Shown here piece by piece: positions 13,300 to 21,518 of a stretch of 41,893 bases of DNA (position 1 is the stretch's first letter; every line of letters starts with the position of its first letter). The notes under the pieces were generated by a model. It did no database searches, was not told where the DNA came from, and saw only the letters and a program-made list of their open reading frames with translations. This DNA is from Oscillospiraceae bacterium (GTDB taxonomy: Bacteria > Bacillota > Clostridia > Oscillospirales > Oscillospiraceae). A program made the translations under genes and the position numbers. Location of the stretch: assembly GCA_015067525.1 (NCBI GenBank), contig SVMH01000015.1, positions 1 to 41,893 on the forward strand, read 5' to 3'.

Positions 13300-15810
13300 T
13301 TACTTGGCAGGCTTGACGATGAGGTTCACCAGCTTGTTTTTGACCAGGATGGTCTTGAATACCTGCATGCCCTCGGTGGCCTTCTTGACCTTCTCCACGG
13401 CCATGGCGGCGGCCACAACGGTATCCTGATCGCTGTCGACAGGAACAACCACGGTGCCCTTCAGCTTGCCGTTGATCTGGACGGCCATCTCCACGTTGGC
13501 GTCCACGGTCTTGGCCTCGTCGTAGACGGGCCAGTCGCACTGCATAGCCATCTTGCCGTACTTGGCGGCAAAGCCCAGCAGTTCCCACATCTCCTCCACC
13601 ATATGGGGGGCGAAGGGGCTGAGCATCAGCAGCAGCTGCTCCAGGTCGCCCTTGCTGCAGCCGTTGGCGTAGAACTCATTGACCAGAGCCATCAGGGCTG
13701 CAATGGCGGTGTTGAGCTTCAGATCGTCGATATCGGCGGTGACCTTCTTGATGGTCTTATGGATGATGGACTCGTTCTTGGCGCTGATGGCATAGTCGTC
13801 GGCAGCCTGATCCATCAGGTTCCAGCAGCGGTCCAGGAAGCGCTTGGAGCCCTTGACGGCGTCGTCGGACCAACCGGCGGTCTTTTCGAAGTCGCCGATG
13901 AACATGATATACAGGCGCATGGTGTCGGCGCCATAAGCCTTGATGACGTCGTCGGGGTTAACAACGTTGCCCAGAGACTTGGACATCTTCACAGCGGGAC
14001 GGGTGGCCATGGAGCCATACTTCTCGATGAGGGCCTGCTTCTCTTCCTCGGTCTCCACGTTGCCGATATAGTGGGGGTTCTTACCCAGGATCATGCCGTG
14101 GCTGGTGCGCTTGGCATAGGGCTCCTTGGTGTGGACGGCGCCAATGTCATAGAGGAACTTGTGCCAGAAACGGCTGTAGAGCAGGTGCAGGGTGGTATGC
14201 TCCATACCGCCGTTATACCAATCCACGGGGCCCCAGTACTCCTCGGCCTCCTTGGACAGGAACTCCTTATCATTGTGGGGATCCATATAGCGCAGGTAGT
14301 ACCAGCAGGAACCGGCCCAGTTGGGCATGGTGTCGGTCTCGCGCTTGGCGGGGGCGCCGCAGCAGGGGCAGGTGGTGTTGACCCAATCGGTCATCTTGGC
14401 CAGAGGGCTCTCGCCGTCATCGGTGGGCTCGTAGCTCTCCACGTTGGGCAGCAGCAGGGGCAGCTGGCTCTCATCCAGAGGCACCCAGCCGCACTTGGGG
14501 CAGTTCACCAGAGGAATGGGCTCGCCCCAGTAGCGCTGACGGGTGAAGACCCAGTCGCGCAGCTTGAAGTTGACCTTCTCCTTGCCCCAGCCGTGCTCGA
14601 TGGCGTAATCGCGCATGGCGGGGATGGCCTCCTTGACGGTCATGCCGTCCAGGAACTCGGAGTTGACCATGATACCGGTGTCATCCTTCAGCACGAAGGC
14701 TTCCTTGGTGATGTCGCCGCCCTTGACCACCTCGATGATGGGCAGGCCGAACTTGGTGGCAAACTCCCAGTCGCGCTGGTCGTGGCCGGGCACGCCCATG
14801 ACGATACCGGTACCGTAGCCCATCAGGACATAGTCGGAAACGAACATAGGGATGGCCTTGCCGTTAATGGGGTTATAGATCTCGATGCCCTGCAGACGGA
14901 CACCGGTCTTTTCCTTGTTCAGCTCGCCGCGCTCGAAGTCGGACTTGCGGCCGGCGGCCACGCGATAGGCTTCCACCTCGTCCCAGTTGGCGATCTTGTC
15001 CTTCCACTGATCCAGCTGGGGATGCTCGGGAGAGATGACCATGTAGGTGACGCCGAAGATGGTGTCCACGCGGGTGGTGTAAACGGTGACATCGTCGCCG
15101 GTGTTGGTCTTAAAGGTGGCCTCGGTACCGTAGGAACGGCCGATCCAGTTCTTCTGCTGGACCTTGACGCGCTCGATATAATCCAGCTCGTCCAGATCGT
15201 CGATGAGGCGGTCAGCGTACTTGGTGATGGCCAGCATCCACTGGCTCTTCTCCTTGCGGACCACTTCGCCGCCGCAGCGCTCGCACTTGCCTTCCACCAC
15301 TTCTTCGTTGGCAAGGCCCACCTTGCAGCTGGTGCACCAGTTGATGGGCATGGTGGTCTTGTAGGCCAGGCCCTTCTTGTACATCTGCAGGAAGATCCAC
15401 TGAGTCCACTTGTAGTAGCTGGGGTTGGTGGTGTCCACCACGCGGTCCCAGTCGAAGCCGTAGCCCAGCATCTTCAGCTGGCGGGTGAAGTTTTCAATGT
15501 TCTGCTTGGTCACGATGGAGGGATGGATGTGGTTCTTGATGGCGAAGTTTTCGGTGGGCAGACCGAAAGCGTCAAAGCCGATGGGGAACAGCACATTGTA
15601 GCCCTGCATGCGCTTTTTACGGGACACGATGTCAATGGCGGTGAAGGGACGGGGATGGCCCACGTGCAGGCCGGCGGCGCTGGGATAGGGGAACTCGATC
15701 AGGCCGTAGAACTTGGGACGGCTCTTGTCGCCGGTGATAGCGGCATAGGGCTTGCACTCTTCCCACTTGTCCTGCCATTTCTTTTCAATGGCCGCAAAAT
15801 CGTACTTCAT
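13300..15810 (-). CDS. leuS: Leucyl-tRNA synthetase
   Basis: An 836-residue class I aminoacyl-tRNA synthetase that charges tRNA-Leu (EC 6.1.1.4). The ATP-binding HIGH motif appears as AGLHVGHPR near residue 49, and KMSKS as [18 protein letters not shown] near residue 600. The zinc-finger-like insertion [21 protein letters not shown] lies near residue 160 (read C, C, C, C), and the CP1 editing domain with [13 protein letters not shown] begins near residue 250. The C-terminal anticodon-binding domain is complete. An AAAGGAGA box precedes the ATG. It is controlled by a T-box leader (15848-16121). Confidence 0.97.
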   Translation of the reverse strand: MKYDFAAIEKKWQDKWEECKPYAAITGDKSRPKFYGLIEFPYPSAAGLHVGHPRPFTAIDIVSRKKRMQGYNVLFPIGFDAFGLPTENFAIKNHIHPSIVTKQNIENFTRQLKMLGYGFDWDRVVDTTNPSYYKWTQWIFLQMYKKGLAYKTTMPINWCTSCKVGLANEEVVEGKCERCGGEVVRKEKSQWMLAITKYADRLIDDLDELDYIERVKVQQKNWIGRSYGTEATFKTNTGDDVTVYTTRVDTIFGVTYMVISPEHPQLDQWKDKIANWDEVEAYRVAAGRKSDFERGELNKEKTGVRLQGIEIYNPINGKAIPMFVSDYVLMGYGTGIVMGVPGHDQRDWEFATKFGLPIIEVVKGGDITKEAFVLKDDTGIMVNSEFLDGMTVKEAIPAMRDYAIEHGWGKEKVNFKLRDWVFTRQRYWGEPIPLVNCPKCGWVPLDESQLPLLLPNVESYEPTDDGESPLAKMTDWVNTTCPCCGAPAKRETDTMPNWAGSCWYYLRYMDPHNDKEFLSKEAEEYWGPVDWYNGGMEHTTLHLLYSRFWHKFLYDIGAVHTKEPYAKRTSHGMILGKNPHYIGNVETEEEKQALIEKYGSMATRPAVKMSKSLGNVVNPDDVIKAYGADTMRLYIMFIGDFEKTAGWSDDAVKGSKRFLDRCWNLMDQAADDYAISAKNESIIHKTIKKVTADIDDLKLNTAIAALMALVNEFYANGCSKGDLEQLLLMLSPFAPHMVEEMWELLGFAAKYGKMAMQCDWPVYDEAKTVDANVEMAVQINGKLKGTVVVPVDSDQDTVVAAAMAVEKVKKATEGMQVFKTILVKNKLVNLIVKPAK

Positions 15811-15847
15811 GGTGTCTCTCCTTTATGTGTAAATATACGGATTTACG

Positions 15848-16121
15848 AAATAAAATAAGCCCCCGACTTCTTCTCAGAAGTCAGGGGCGATCAGGTCATC
15901 GCGGTACCACCCTGATACAGCCATCCGGTCACCCGGACAGCCCTCAGTGCCCACATGGGGCGCACCTGTAACGGCGGTGTGCCGTCCTCCCCTACTGTCA
16001 GTTTCAGGGTGGAAGCTCCGGGGCCAGTATCACAGAGGTCCTCCACCGGCTTGCACCGTCCGCCGGCTCTCTTCAGGCAGGAAGCTCTGCTTTTCTCCCC
16101 ATCTACGCTTTTCACATACGC
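15848..16121 (-). promoter_or_regulatory. T-box riboswitch controlling leuS
   Basis: The minus-strand leader of leuS carries the T-box antiterminator core GGGTGGTACCGCG (15901-15913) followed by a terminator whose stem pairs 15859-15871 with 15876-15888 and ends in TTATTTTATTT. Upstream, the region around 16020-16090 has the AGAGAGCCGGCGG and GGTGCAAGCCGGT pattern of the stem III region common to clostridial T-boxes. Uncharged tRNA pairs with the antiterminator through its CCA end and allows read-through into leuS. I could not place the leucine specifier codon with confidence. Confidence 0.92.
15859..15888 (-). terminator. T-box terminator hairpin ahead of leuS
   Basis: A 13-bp stem with a 4-base loop and a single G-U pair, then a U-rich tail. 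It competes with the antiterminator at 15901-15913. Confidence 0.88.
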
Positions 16122-16126
16122 CACTT

Positions 16127-16155
16127 ATTGTACCGACATCGGCATTATTTGTCAA
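16127..16155 (-). promoter_or_regulatory. Promoter of the leuS T-box transcript
   Basis: Minus-strand TTGACA (16150-16155) and TACAAT (16127-16132), spacer 17, setting the start of the T-box leader near 16121. Confidence 0.8.
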
Positions 16156-16258
16156 GCGGCAGTTTCGGCCAAAAAGAGGGGAAAAATCCCCTTTTCCTGT
16201 TTTCTTTTTCCTGCACCTATATTATAATGGTGGCAATTTGATTTTCCGGAGGTCACCT

Positions 16259-16921
16259 ATGAAAAAGATCCCTCTGGGCGAGCTGGCCTTTGCCATCGGC
16301 ATGCTGCTCACCTGCGCCGGTGTGGCGCTGATGGTGCGCTCCGATCTGGGCCTTTCCATGATCGCGGCGCCCGCCTACATCCTCAGCGAAAAATTCGGCC
16401 CCCTTACCACCGGAACGGCGGAGTGGTGCGTACAGGGCGCCGTATTTGTGCTGGGCTGCATCCTCATCGGCAAGTTCTCCATGCCCATGCTGCTGTCGTT
16501 TCTGGTGGCGGCGCTGAACGGCGCGGTGCTGGACATGATGCTGCGTCTGTTCGCCTTTGCTACGCCCATCTCCTTCGCCGCGCGGCTGGCCGTGTGGTTT
16601 ATCGGTCTTATTCTGCTGGCGCTGGGCATCGCCTTCGCCTTCCGCAGCTATCTCCCCTGCCAGATGCATGAGATGTTCGTCAAAACCGTGGCCGACGCCC
16701 GGGGCTGGAGCCGCGACAAGTGCAAGATCGTCTACGACTGGATCTTCCTCGCCCTGTCGCTGACCCTGTCGCTTCTCTTCTTCCGCCATCTGGTGGGCAT
16801 CGGCATCGGCACCGTGCTGGCAACACTCCTCAACGGCCCGTGCATCGTGCTGTGGGGCAAGGTGCTGGACAAGTGGTTCAATTTTGAGCCGGCGCTGAAG
16901 AAACGATCCGCGCGGCAGTGA
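16259..16921 (+). CDS. YitT/YczE-like integral membrane protein (DUF6198 type)
   Basis: A 220-residue membrane protein with about five hydrophobic helices. It starts MKKIPLGELAFAIGMLLTCA and has the family-like segment VALMVRSDLGLSMIAAPAYI near residue 22, then GTAEWCVQGAVFVLGCILIG. The ATG at 16259 has GGAGG and lies 30 bases after a TATAAT box at 16223-16228; its frame stays open upstream into the T-box region, which is not coding. Proteins of this kind are annotated as YczE/YyaS/YitT membrane proteins and their substrate is unknown. Its 3' end overlaps the convergent TetR gene by 44 bp, so the two are in opposition; the TetR protein may or may not control it. Confidence 0.78.
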   Translation: MKKIPLGELAFAIGMLLTCAGVALMVRSDLGLSMIAAPAYILSEKFGPLTTGTAEWCVQGAVFVLGCILIGKFSMPMLLSFLVAALNGAVLDMMLRLFAFATPISFAARLAVWFIGLILLALGIAFAFRSYLPCQMHEMFVKTVADARGWSRDKCKIVYDWIFLALSLTLSLLFFRHLVGIGIGTVLATLLNGPCIVLWGKVLDKWFNFEPALKKRSARQ

Positions 16922-17438
16922 TCTTGGCGCCGTACTCGCTGCGAAGGATCTCCAGGATCTCCTCCGGCGACTCGGCACAGTCGCGGCTGAGCCACATTTT
17001 GATCACGGCATTAAAGCCGTGGCGGAAAAACTCAATATGATAATCAATGTGGCGGTCGTAATAGGCCGCCGCATCTTTTATGTCATAGGCACCAAAGCGC
17101 AGCTTATCGCCTACGTTCAGTTTGAAGTAGGTCTTATAAAACACCGGATTTTCCTTGATGTGGTACACCAGCTTGGTGAAGTCGTGGGTGCGCACTGCCT
17201 GTCCCTGCTCCTCATGATACAGGCCCAGCACGGTTTCCTCCATGCTCTTCTGCACCGCTTCGGCCAGATCGTAAATATCCAGATAATTGGCGTAGAACGT
17301 CGTACGGTTTACCTCTGCTGCCGTACAGATCTCTTTCACGCTGACCTGCGCCAGTTCTTTCCCCTGCAGCAGCCGCACCAATGCCGTTTCAATCCGCCGA
17401 CGGGAATCCTGCCGGCGTTTATTATTGGGTGTATTCAT
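16878..17438 (-). CDS. TetR/AcrR family transcriptional regulator
   Basis: A 186-residue regulator. The N-terminal DNA-binding domain covers residues 10-58, with the helix-turn-helix VSVKEICTAAEVNRTTFYAN and the typical follow-on YLDIYDLAEAVQ. The C-terminal ligand/dimer domain resembles that of the clostridial TetR_C_7-like group, with a conserved FKTYF-like aromatic stretch (NPVFYKTYFKLNV). It faces the operon at 17562-18984 and shares its promoter region, which has 11-bp inverted arms (17454-17464 and 17533-17543), so it probably represses that operon and itself. Its last 44 bp overlap the convergent membrane-protein gene. Confidence 0.88.
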   Translation of the reverse strand: MNTPNNKRRQDSRRRIETALVRLLQGKELAQVSVKEICTAAEVNRTTFYANYLDIYDLAEAVQKSMEETVLGLYHEEQGQAVRTHDFTKLVYHIKENPVFYKTYFKLNVGDKLRFGAYDIKDAAAYYDRHIDYHIEFFRHGFNAVIKMWLSRDCAESPEEILEILRSEYGAKITAARIVSSAPAQN

Positions 17439-17453
17439 AGCCTTCCCCCTCTT

Positions 17454-17543
17454 TATCTCAACACAAGTTGTAATATTGATGATTGTTTTTCCCTCATGCG
17501 TTGATTATACTACAATTCGAAAACACAAACAAGTGTTGAGATA
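17454..17543. promoter_or_regulatory. Divergent promoter/operator region of the TetR gene and its neighbour operon
   Basis: Two perfect 11-bp arms, TATCTCAACAC (17454-17464) and GTGTTGAGATA (17533-17543), lie 68 bases apart. Between them are two overlapping promoters: leftward TTGTTT (17527-17532) with TATAAT (17504-17509), spacer 17, for the TetR gene, and rightward TTGTTT (17484-17489) with TATACT (17506-17511), spacer 16, for the gene at 17562. Each arm sits just outside a promoter, downstream of its start site, as expected for a repressor that blocks both directions. Confidence 0.7.
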
Positions 17544-17561
17544 ATCAGGAGGTATTTTAAA

Positions 17562-17786
17562 ATGTCCAAGTTGAAAGAAGTCAATCAGAAGATCGAAGAC
17601 GCCGTTGTGGGCGGCTATAAGAAAATTGAGGAAGGTGTCGTAAGCGGTTACCAGAAGATCGAAGACGGCGTGGTGTCCGGCTACAGAAAGATCGAAGACA
17701 AGTTCATCGACGCGTTTCTGGCCGAAGAGGGTGAAAGCACGGAAGAAGCCCGTGCCCGTCTGACCGGCAAGGAGGATGCAGAATGA
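17562..17786 (+). CDS. Small protein with three GYxKIE repeats
   Basis: A 74-residue, hydrophilic and mostly helical protein. It contains tandem copies of an 11-residue unit: GYKKIEEGVVS, GYQKIEDGVVS and GYRKIEDKFID, the first preceded by the related KIEDAVVG. The C-terminus is acidic and ends in a RARLTGKEDAE tail. No membrane segment or signal peptide is present. The repeat spacing gives three helical turns per unit, compatible with an amphipathic coiled coil. A strong AGGAGG box precedes it. It opens an operon with two membrane proteins under a divergent TetR gene; I know of no function for this family. Confidence 0.82.
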   Translation: MSKLKEVNQKIEDAVVGGYKKIEEGVVSGYQKIEDGVVSGYRKIEDKFIDAFLAEEGESTEEARARLTGKEDAE

Positions 17787-18154
17787 AGAAGGAAAATTTC
17801 ATCACCCTCGTGATGGGCACTGTGGGTGGTCTGCTGTTTGCTCTGGGCATGTGCATGGCTTTGCTGCCGGAGTGGGACGCCTTCACCCCCGGCGTAATTT
17901 GCGGTACCATCGGCGCCGCGGTGCTGCTGGTGATGGTGCTGGTGCGCCGCCGGATGCTGGGGAAAGAGCCGGTAAAGGTCAGCGGCAAAACCGTGGGCAT
18001 CGTACTCTACGCCGTGTTTGCCACGCTGGTGTTCGGCACCGGCATGTGCATGACCATGGTGTGGGACGGTCTGCTGGTCTGGGGCATTGTGGTCGGCATC
18101 GTGGGTATCGTGCTGTTGTTGGGTCTGATTCCTCTTTGCAAGGGCCTTAAGTAA
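17783..18154 (+). CDS. Four-helix membrane protein with internal duplication
   Basis: A 123-residue integral membrane protein with about four transmembrane helices. The halves are alike: the first half has TVGGLLFALGMCMALLPEW and the second has ATLVFGTGMCMTMVWDGLL, both followed by a second helix, which points to an ancient duplication of a two-helix unit. A GMCM motif is shared by both. It overlaps the preceding small gene by 4 bases (ATGA) and the next by 1 base. Function unknown; the operon context suggests that it acts with its neighbours at the membrane. Confidence 0.8.
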   Translation: MKKENFITLVMGTVGGLLFALGMCMALLPEWDAFTPGVICGTIGAAVLLVMVLVRRRMLGKEPVKVSGKTVGIVLYAVFATLVFGTGMCMTMVWDGLLVWGIVVGIVGIVLLLGLIPLCKGLK

Positions 18155-18984
18155 TGGAAAAGGTGCTCTCGGCGCTGCAGCGGCTGCTGCGGCCCAGTCG
18201 GGCGCTGGCAGCCGTGCTGACGGTGGTGAGTGCCGTCTGTCTTGTGCTCATCTTCGTCAAAGGCTGGGAGGATACGCTTTTTGCCTATATGGTCTATCCC
18301 CTGTCCGCCTACTGCACAGGCGTTGTTGCCTACGCCGCAGGAAATGCCTTTCGGTGGGGCAAACAGCGGCTGCATGAAAACCGACACTATCACCGCTATG
18401 CCACCGACCTGCACTTCAAAGCGGAGGTTTCGCTGTACTTTTCGCTGGCGGTCACCTTTTTCTTCTCGGTTTTCAAGGCTGCGGCCGGCATTTATTACCG
18501 CTCTGCGTGGTTGGGCTCCATCGCAGCCTACTATATCCTGCTGGCAGTAATGCGCTACCTGCTTTTGCGGCGCATCCGCTGCGGCAAAACAGGCGGCTCG
18601 TGCCGCGCCTGCGGCGTGCTGCTGCTGGTACTGACGGCGGCGCTGGGCAGTATCAGCTTTTACTCCATCTACCGTGGCAACGCGGTGCACTATCCCGGGT
18701 TCCTGATCTACGCCGCCGCGGCCTACACCTTTTACAGCCTGACCATGGCGATCTACAACCTGATCCGCTACCGCAGGATCCGCATCGCCATTTACACGGC
18801 CTCCAAGGTGTTGGCGCTGGCCTCGTCGCTGGTGTCCCTGTTCTTTTTGCAGACCGCCATGTTCGCCCTGTTCGGCGACGGCGCTGCATGGGAGCGGCTG
18901 ATGAACCTGTTCACCGGAGGAGCTGTGCACGCCATCATCGTATGTCTGGCAATTCTGCTGCTGAAAAAAGAAAAAACCACATAA
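18154..18984 (+). CDS. Multi-pass membrane protein, unknown function
   Basis: A 276-residue protein with about seven hydrophobic segments (roughly residues 18-37, 44-65, 88-110, 118-138, 152-170, 180-202 and 212-250, then one more near the C-terminus) and short basic loops such as RYRRIRIAIY, which lie on the cytoplasmic side. Its ATG shares the last A of the preceding stop codon, so it is translated by coupling; the ribosome binding site AAGGG is weak. I do not recognise the family. It is the last gene of the TetR-facing operon and is followed by a strong terminator. Confidence 0.78.
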   Translation: MEKVLSALQRLLRPSRALAAVLTVVSAVCLVLIFVKGWEDTLFAYMVYPLSAYCTGVVAYAAGNAFRWGKQRLHENRHYHRYATDLHFKAEVSLYFSLAVTFFFSVFKAAAGIYYRSAWLGSIAAYYILLAVMRYLLLRRIRCGKTGGSCRACGVLLLVLTAALGSISFYSIYRGNAVHYPGFLIYAAAAYTFYSLTMAIYNLIRYRRIRIAIYTASKVLALASSLVSLFFLQTAMFALFGDGAAWERLMNLFTGGAVHAIIVCLAILLLKKEKTT

Positions 18985-19024
18985 AAAAGCTGCCATTTCC
19001 CAGTTGGAAATGGCAGCTTTTGCG
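18985..19024. terminator. Bidirectional terminator between convergent operons
   Basis: A 16-bp stem, AAAAGCTGCCATTTCC with its complement around a 5-base loop. It ends the TetR-facing operon rightward and the smc-rsfS operon leftward. Confidence 0.88.
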
Positions 19025-19025
19025 T

Positions 19026-19394
19026 TTATTCCTTCTCCTCCAGCACGGCGCTGATATCCAGCGGCTTGCCGTCACGCCACAGGCGCTCCAGACCGTAGAA
19101 CTCACGGGCCTCGGAAGAGAACACGTGGATAGCGATGCAGCCGTAGTCCAGCAGCACCCACGTACCGCCGCGGTAACCCTCGCGGTGCAGAGCCTCTTCG
19201 CCGGCCTCCTCATGCAGCACCTTCTCCACATTGTCCACCAGAGCGTTGATCTGGGTGTTGGAAGAGCCGGTAGCGATGACGAAATACTCAGCCAGCGTGG
19301 TCAGATCGCCGATCTCCAGCGCCTGAATTTCCTTCGCCTTCTTGTCTGCCAGAGCGCGGGCTGCCAGCAGAGCCAGTTCCTTTGCACTTTTCAT
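19026..19394 (-). CDS. rsfS: Ribosome silencing factor RsfS
   Basis: A 122-residue factor that binds ribosomal protein L14 on the 50S subunit and blocks its joining to 30S in slow growth. Family marks are LADKKAKEIQALEIGDL near residue 16, the central YFVIATGSSNTQINALVDNV, and the closing GTWVLLDYGCIAIHVFSSEA followed by REFYGLERLW. It has a clear AAGGAGA box. It is the last gene of the smc operon and follows the nadD-yqeK gene, the same order as in Bacillus. Confidence 0.95.
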   Translation of the reverse strand: MKSAKELALLAARALADKKAKEIQALEIGDLTTLAEYFVIATGSSNTQINALVDNVEKVLHEEAGEEALHREGYRGGTWVLLDYGCIAIHVFSSEAREFYGLERLWRDGKPLDISAVLEEKE

Positions 19395-19405
19395 ATTTTA
19401 TCTCC

Positions 19406-20596
19406 TTATCGTAACTGTTCTGCCAGAAAATCTCTGGCGCGCAATGTATCTTCATGGACGGGGTTGCCCCAGTTCTCCATCTCCTGCACCGACATCTGAA
19501 GTCCCAGCAGCAGACCGCGGTCCAGATCCTCATAGACCGCTTTTCGCAGCTCCTCCACGCCGGGGAAGTCGCGGGTTGGCTCAATATAATCGGCGAGGTA
19601 GATCACCTTTTCCAGCTTCGTCATATCGGCCTTTCCGGTGGTGTGCCAGCGGATGGCCTCATAGACAGCATCGGTGACGTCGAACACATCGCGGGCCACT
19701 TCCGCGCCGGTGATGGCGTGCTGCAGCTTCAGGGCCCAGCGCTGCATCTCGTCCAGTTGGACGCCATACTTTTCACACAGCTGGAGCTGCTCCTCCAAAC
19801 CCAGCTTCTTGGTGCAGTCGTGGAGCAGAGCCGCCGTGCGAGCTTCCCGTTCATCCACGCCGTAGCGGCGGGCCAGGCGCACCGCCTCTTCCTCCGTACC
19901 CAGCACATGAGCCATGCGGCGGGGCTTGAGATAGCTCAGCGCCACGCAGCGAAGCTCCTCCAACGTCAGGTTTTTCATGTCAGCATGGGTGCCGTAGAGA
20001 CCGTGGCGCAGAATGTAGCCGTAGACGGCGGCGGTGAGATACTCTTCGCCGTCACCCTTGGGCAACGCGGCACGTACCTGCGTGCTGGAGATCTCGATGA
20101 CATCGGGGTTTTCCAGTGTCACCACACGGGCGCCGTAGGTGCTCTCGAGGAACTTCTCCTGCGCGGCGAACTCCTCGTCCTCCCCTTCCACCGTGCGGCT
20201 GAACGCGCCGATGGAGGCGAGGGACATGATGACCTCCGGCTCGTGCCAGGTATGGAACGAGAGGAACATGTCCGTACCCATGAGAAGCCACAGCTCGTCA
20301 TCGGGATACTGCTTCTTTAGCTCACGCAGCGTATCGCTGGTATAGCTCTTCCCCGTTCTCTTCAGCTCGATGTCAAGGACATCCACTTTGCAGTCCATCT
20401 CCGCTGTGGCCAGCACCGTCATCTCCAGACGCTGCTGGGCGGTAGCGCTGTCGGCGCTGAGCTGCTTATGGGGCGGCACACTGGCCGGAATGAGGAACAG
20501 CCGGTCAAGACCCAGCTGCCGCGCGGCAGACATGGCTGCCGTCAGGTGACCCCTGTGGATGGGGTTAAAGCTTCCGCCGTAAATGCCGGTCTTCAT
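19406..20596 (-). CDS. nadD-yqeK: Fused nicotinate-nucleotide adenylyltransferase (NadD) and YqeK HD phosphohydrolase
   Basis: A 396-residue bifunctional protein in one uninterrupted frame. Residues 1-205 are NadD (EC 2.7.7.18), with the nucleotide-binding GIYGGSFNPIHRGHLTAA at the start and ISSTQVRAALPKG near residue 168. Residues 210-396 are a YqeK-type HD domain, with the first histidine in RRMAHVLGTEEEAVRL, the HD pair in AALLHDCTKKL near residue 261, and the later LQHAITGAEVA and YLADYIEPTRDF. YqeK enzymes hydrolyse Ap4A to two ADP. Adjacent in Bacillus, the two genes are joined here. The ATG has a weak ribosome binding site and lies 1 base after the yhbY stop, so translation is probably coupled. 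Confidence 0.95.
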   Translation of the reverse strand: MKTGIYGGSFNPIHRGHLTAAMSAARQLGLDRLFLIPASVPPHKQLSADSATAQQRLEMTVLATAEMDCKVDVLDIELKRTGKSYTSDTLRELKKQYPDDELWLLMGTDMFLSFHTWHEPEVIMSLASIGAFSRTVEGEDEEFAAQEKFLESTYGARVVTLENPDVIEISSTQVRAALPKGDGEEYLTAAVYGYILRHGLYGTHADMKNLTLEELRCVALSYLKPRRMAHVLGTEEEAVRLARRYGVDEREARTAALLHDCTKKLGLEEQLQLCEKYGVQLDEMQRWALKLQHAITGAEVARDVFDVTDAVYEAIRWHTTGKADMTKLEKVIYLADYIEPTRDFPGVEELRKAVYEDLDRGLLLGLQMSVQEMENWGNPVHEDTLRARDFLAEQLR

Positions 20597-20597
20597 C

Positions 20598-20918
20598 TCA
20601 GACGCTCTTTTTCTTGTCGCGCACCAGTTCGATCTTGCGCTTGTTCTTGTCGTGCTGCATGCGGTAGAGGACGAATTTGCTGCCGATGACCTGCACCACC
20701 TCGCTACGGGTGGGGATCTTCAGCTCCTCGGCGGCTTCGCGGGCGGTGTAGAGAGAGTTCTCCAGCACGCGGCCCTTCACCAGCTCGCGGGCCTCCAGAG
20801 CGTCGTTGACCTGCTTGATGAGGTTGTCGCTGATGCCGTCCTTACCGATGTGGATAATGGTGTCTTCGCCTGCGGCGATGCCCCGCAGCTGGGCTCTTTG
20901 TTTACTGGTCAGTTCCAT
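20598..20918 (-). CDS. yhbY: YhbY family RNA-binding protein (CRM domain)
   Basis: A 106-residue protein with a single CRM domain that binds the 50S precursor/23S rRNA and is linked to ribosome assembly. The start MELTSKQRAQLRGIAAGEDT is typical, and the GxxG motif with flanking residues (HIGKDGISDNLIKQ) is present near residue 25, followed by ALEARELVKGRV and the closing VIGSKFVLYR. The ATG at 20918 is preferred over an upstream in-frame TTG, which would overlap the rdgB stop without a better ribosome binding site. Confidence 0.93.
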   Translation of the reverse strand: MELTSKQRAQLRGIAAGEDTIIHIGKDGISDNLIKQVNDALEARELVKGRVLENSLYTAREAAEELKIPTRSEVVQVIGSKFVLYRMQHDKNKRKIELVRDKKKSV

Positions 20919-20923
20919 ATTTC

Positions 20924-21514
20924 TCAATTCTCTTTCATATAGTTTTCCAGCTTTGCGGCAAAGTCACGCAATGCCACGCCGCGGTGGGAAATTTCGTTTT
21001 TCTCTTCTGCCGTCAGCTGAGAGAAGGTTTTTCTCTTCTCGGGGACGAAGAAGATGGGATCGTAGCCAAAGCCGCCCTCGCCGGAGGGAGCATAGGCCAC
21101 CGTGCCGAAGCAGTCGCCTTCGGCGGTGAGCATATCGCCATTGGGGAAGCAGCAGACGATGGATGCGTGGAAATGGGCGGCACGGTTCAGCGCGCCGCGC
21201 ATGTTGGCCAGCAGCAGGCGGTAGCGGTCCTCATCGGTTGCCACGCCGCCGTAGCGGGCGGAATAGATACCGGGCGCGCCCTGCAGCCAGTCCACGCACA
21301 GGCCGGAGTCATCGGCGATAGCGGGCAGGCCGCTGGCCTCCATGACAGCTTTGGCCTTCAGCGCGGCGTTTTCGGTAAAGGTGGTGCCGGTCTCCTCCAC
21401 ATCCACATCGATGCCGAGGTCCGCCTGCAGCACCACTTCCACGCCCAATTCGGCGAGAATCGTCTGCATCTCCACCAGTTTGCCCTTGTTTTTGGATGCT
21501 AACACAAGTTTCAT
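20924..21514 (-). CDS. rdgB: Non-canonical purine NTP pyrophosphatase (RdgB/HAM1)
   Basis: A 196-residue house-cleaning enzyme that hydrolyses ITP, dITP and XTP to the monophosphates and protects DNA and RNA from them (EC 3.6.1.66). The start KLVLASKNKGKLVEMQ contains the SxNxxK nucleotide-binding motif; TFTENAALKAKAVMEASG, ADDSGLCVDWLQGAPGIYSAR, GEGGFGYDPIFFVPE and NEISHRGVAL all fit the family. The true start is the ATG at 21514 with GGGAGG upstream; the longer frame is not coding. It lies 4 bases after the gene at 21519, within the smc operon. Confidence 0.96.
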   Translation of the reverse strand: MKLVLASKNKGKLVEMQTILAELGVEVVLQADLGIDVDVEETGTTFTENAALKAKAVMEASGLPAIADDSGLCVDWLQGAPGIYSARYGGVATDEDRYRLLLANMRGALNRAAHFHASIVCCFPNGDMLTAEGDCFGTVAYAPSGEGGFGYDPIFFVPEKRKTFSQLTAEEKNEISHRGVALRDFAAKLENYMKEN

Positions 21515-21518
21515 TGTC

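Noticed and set aside
13603-15858. Rightward reading frame of about 750 codons opposite leuS
   Set aside because: leuS covers the same DNA with all class I synthetase motifs; the frame is a GC-rich mirror.
15891-16124. A 77-codon leftward frame within the leuS leader
   Set aside because: It coincides with the T-box RNA, lacks a start with a ribosome binding site, and its composition follows the RNA stems.
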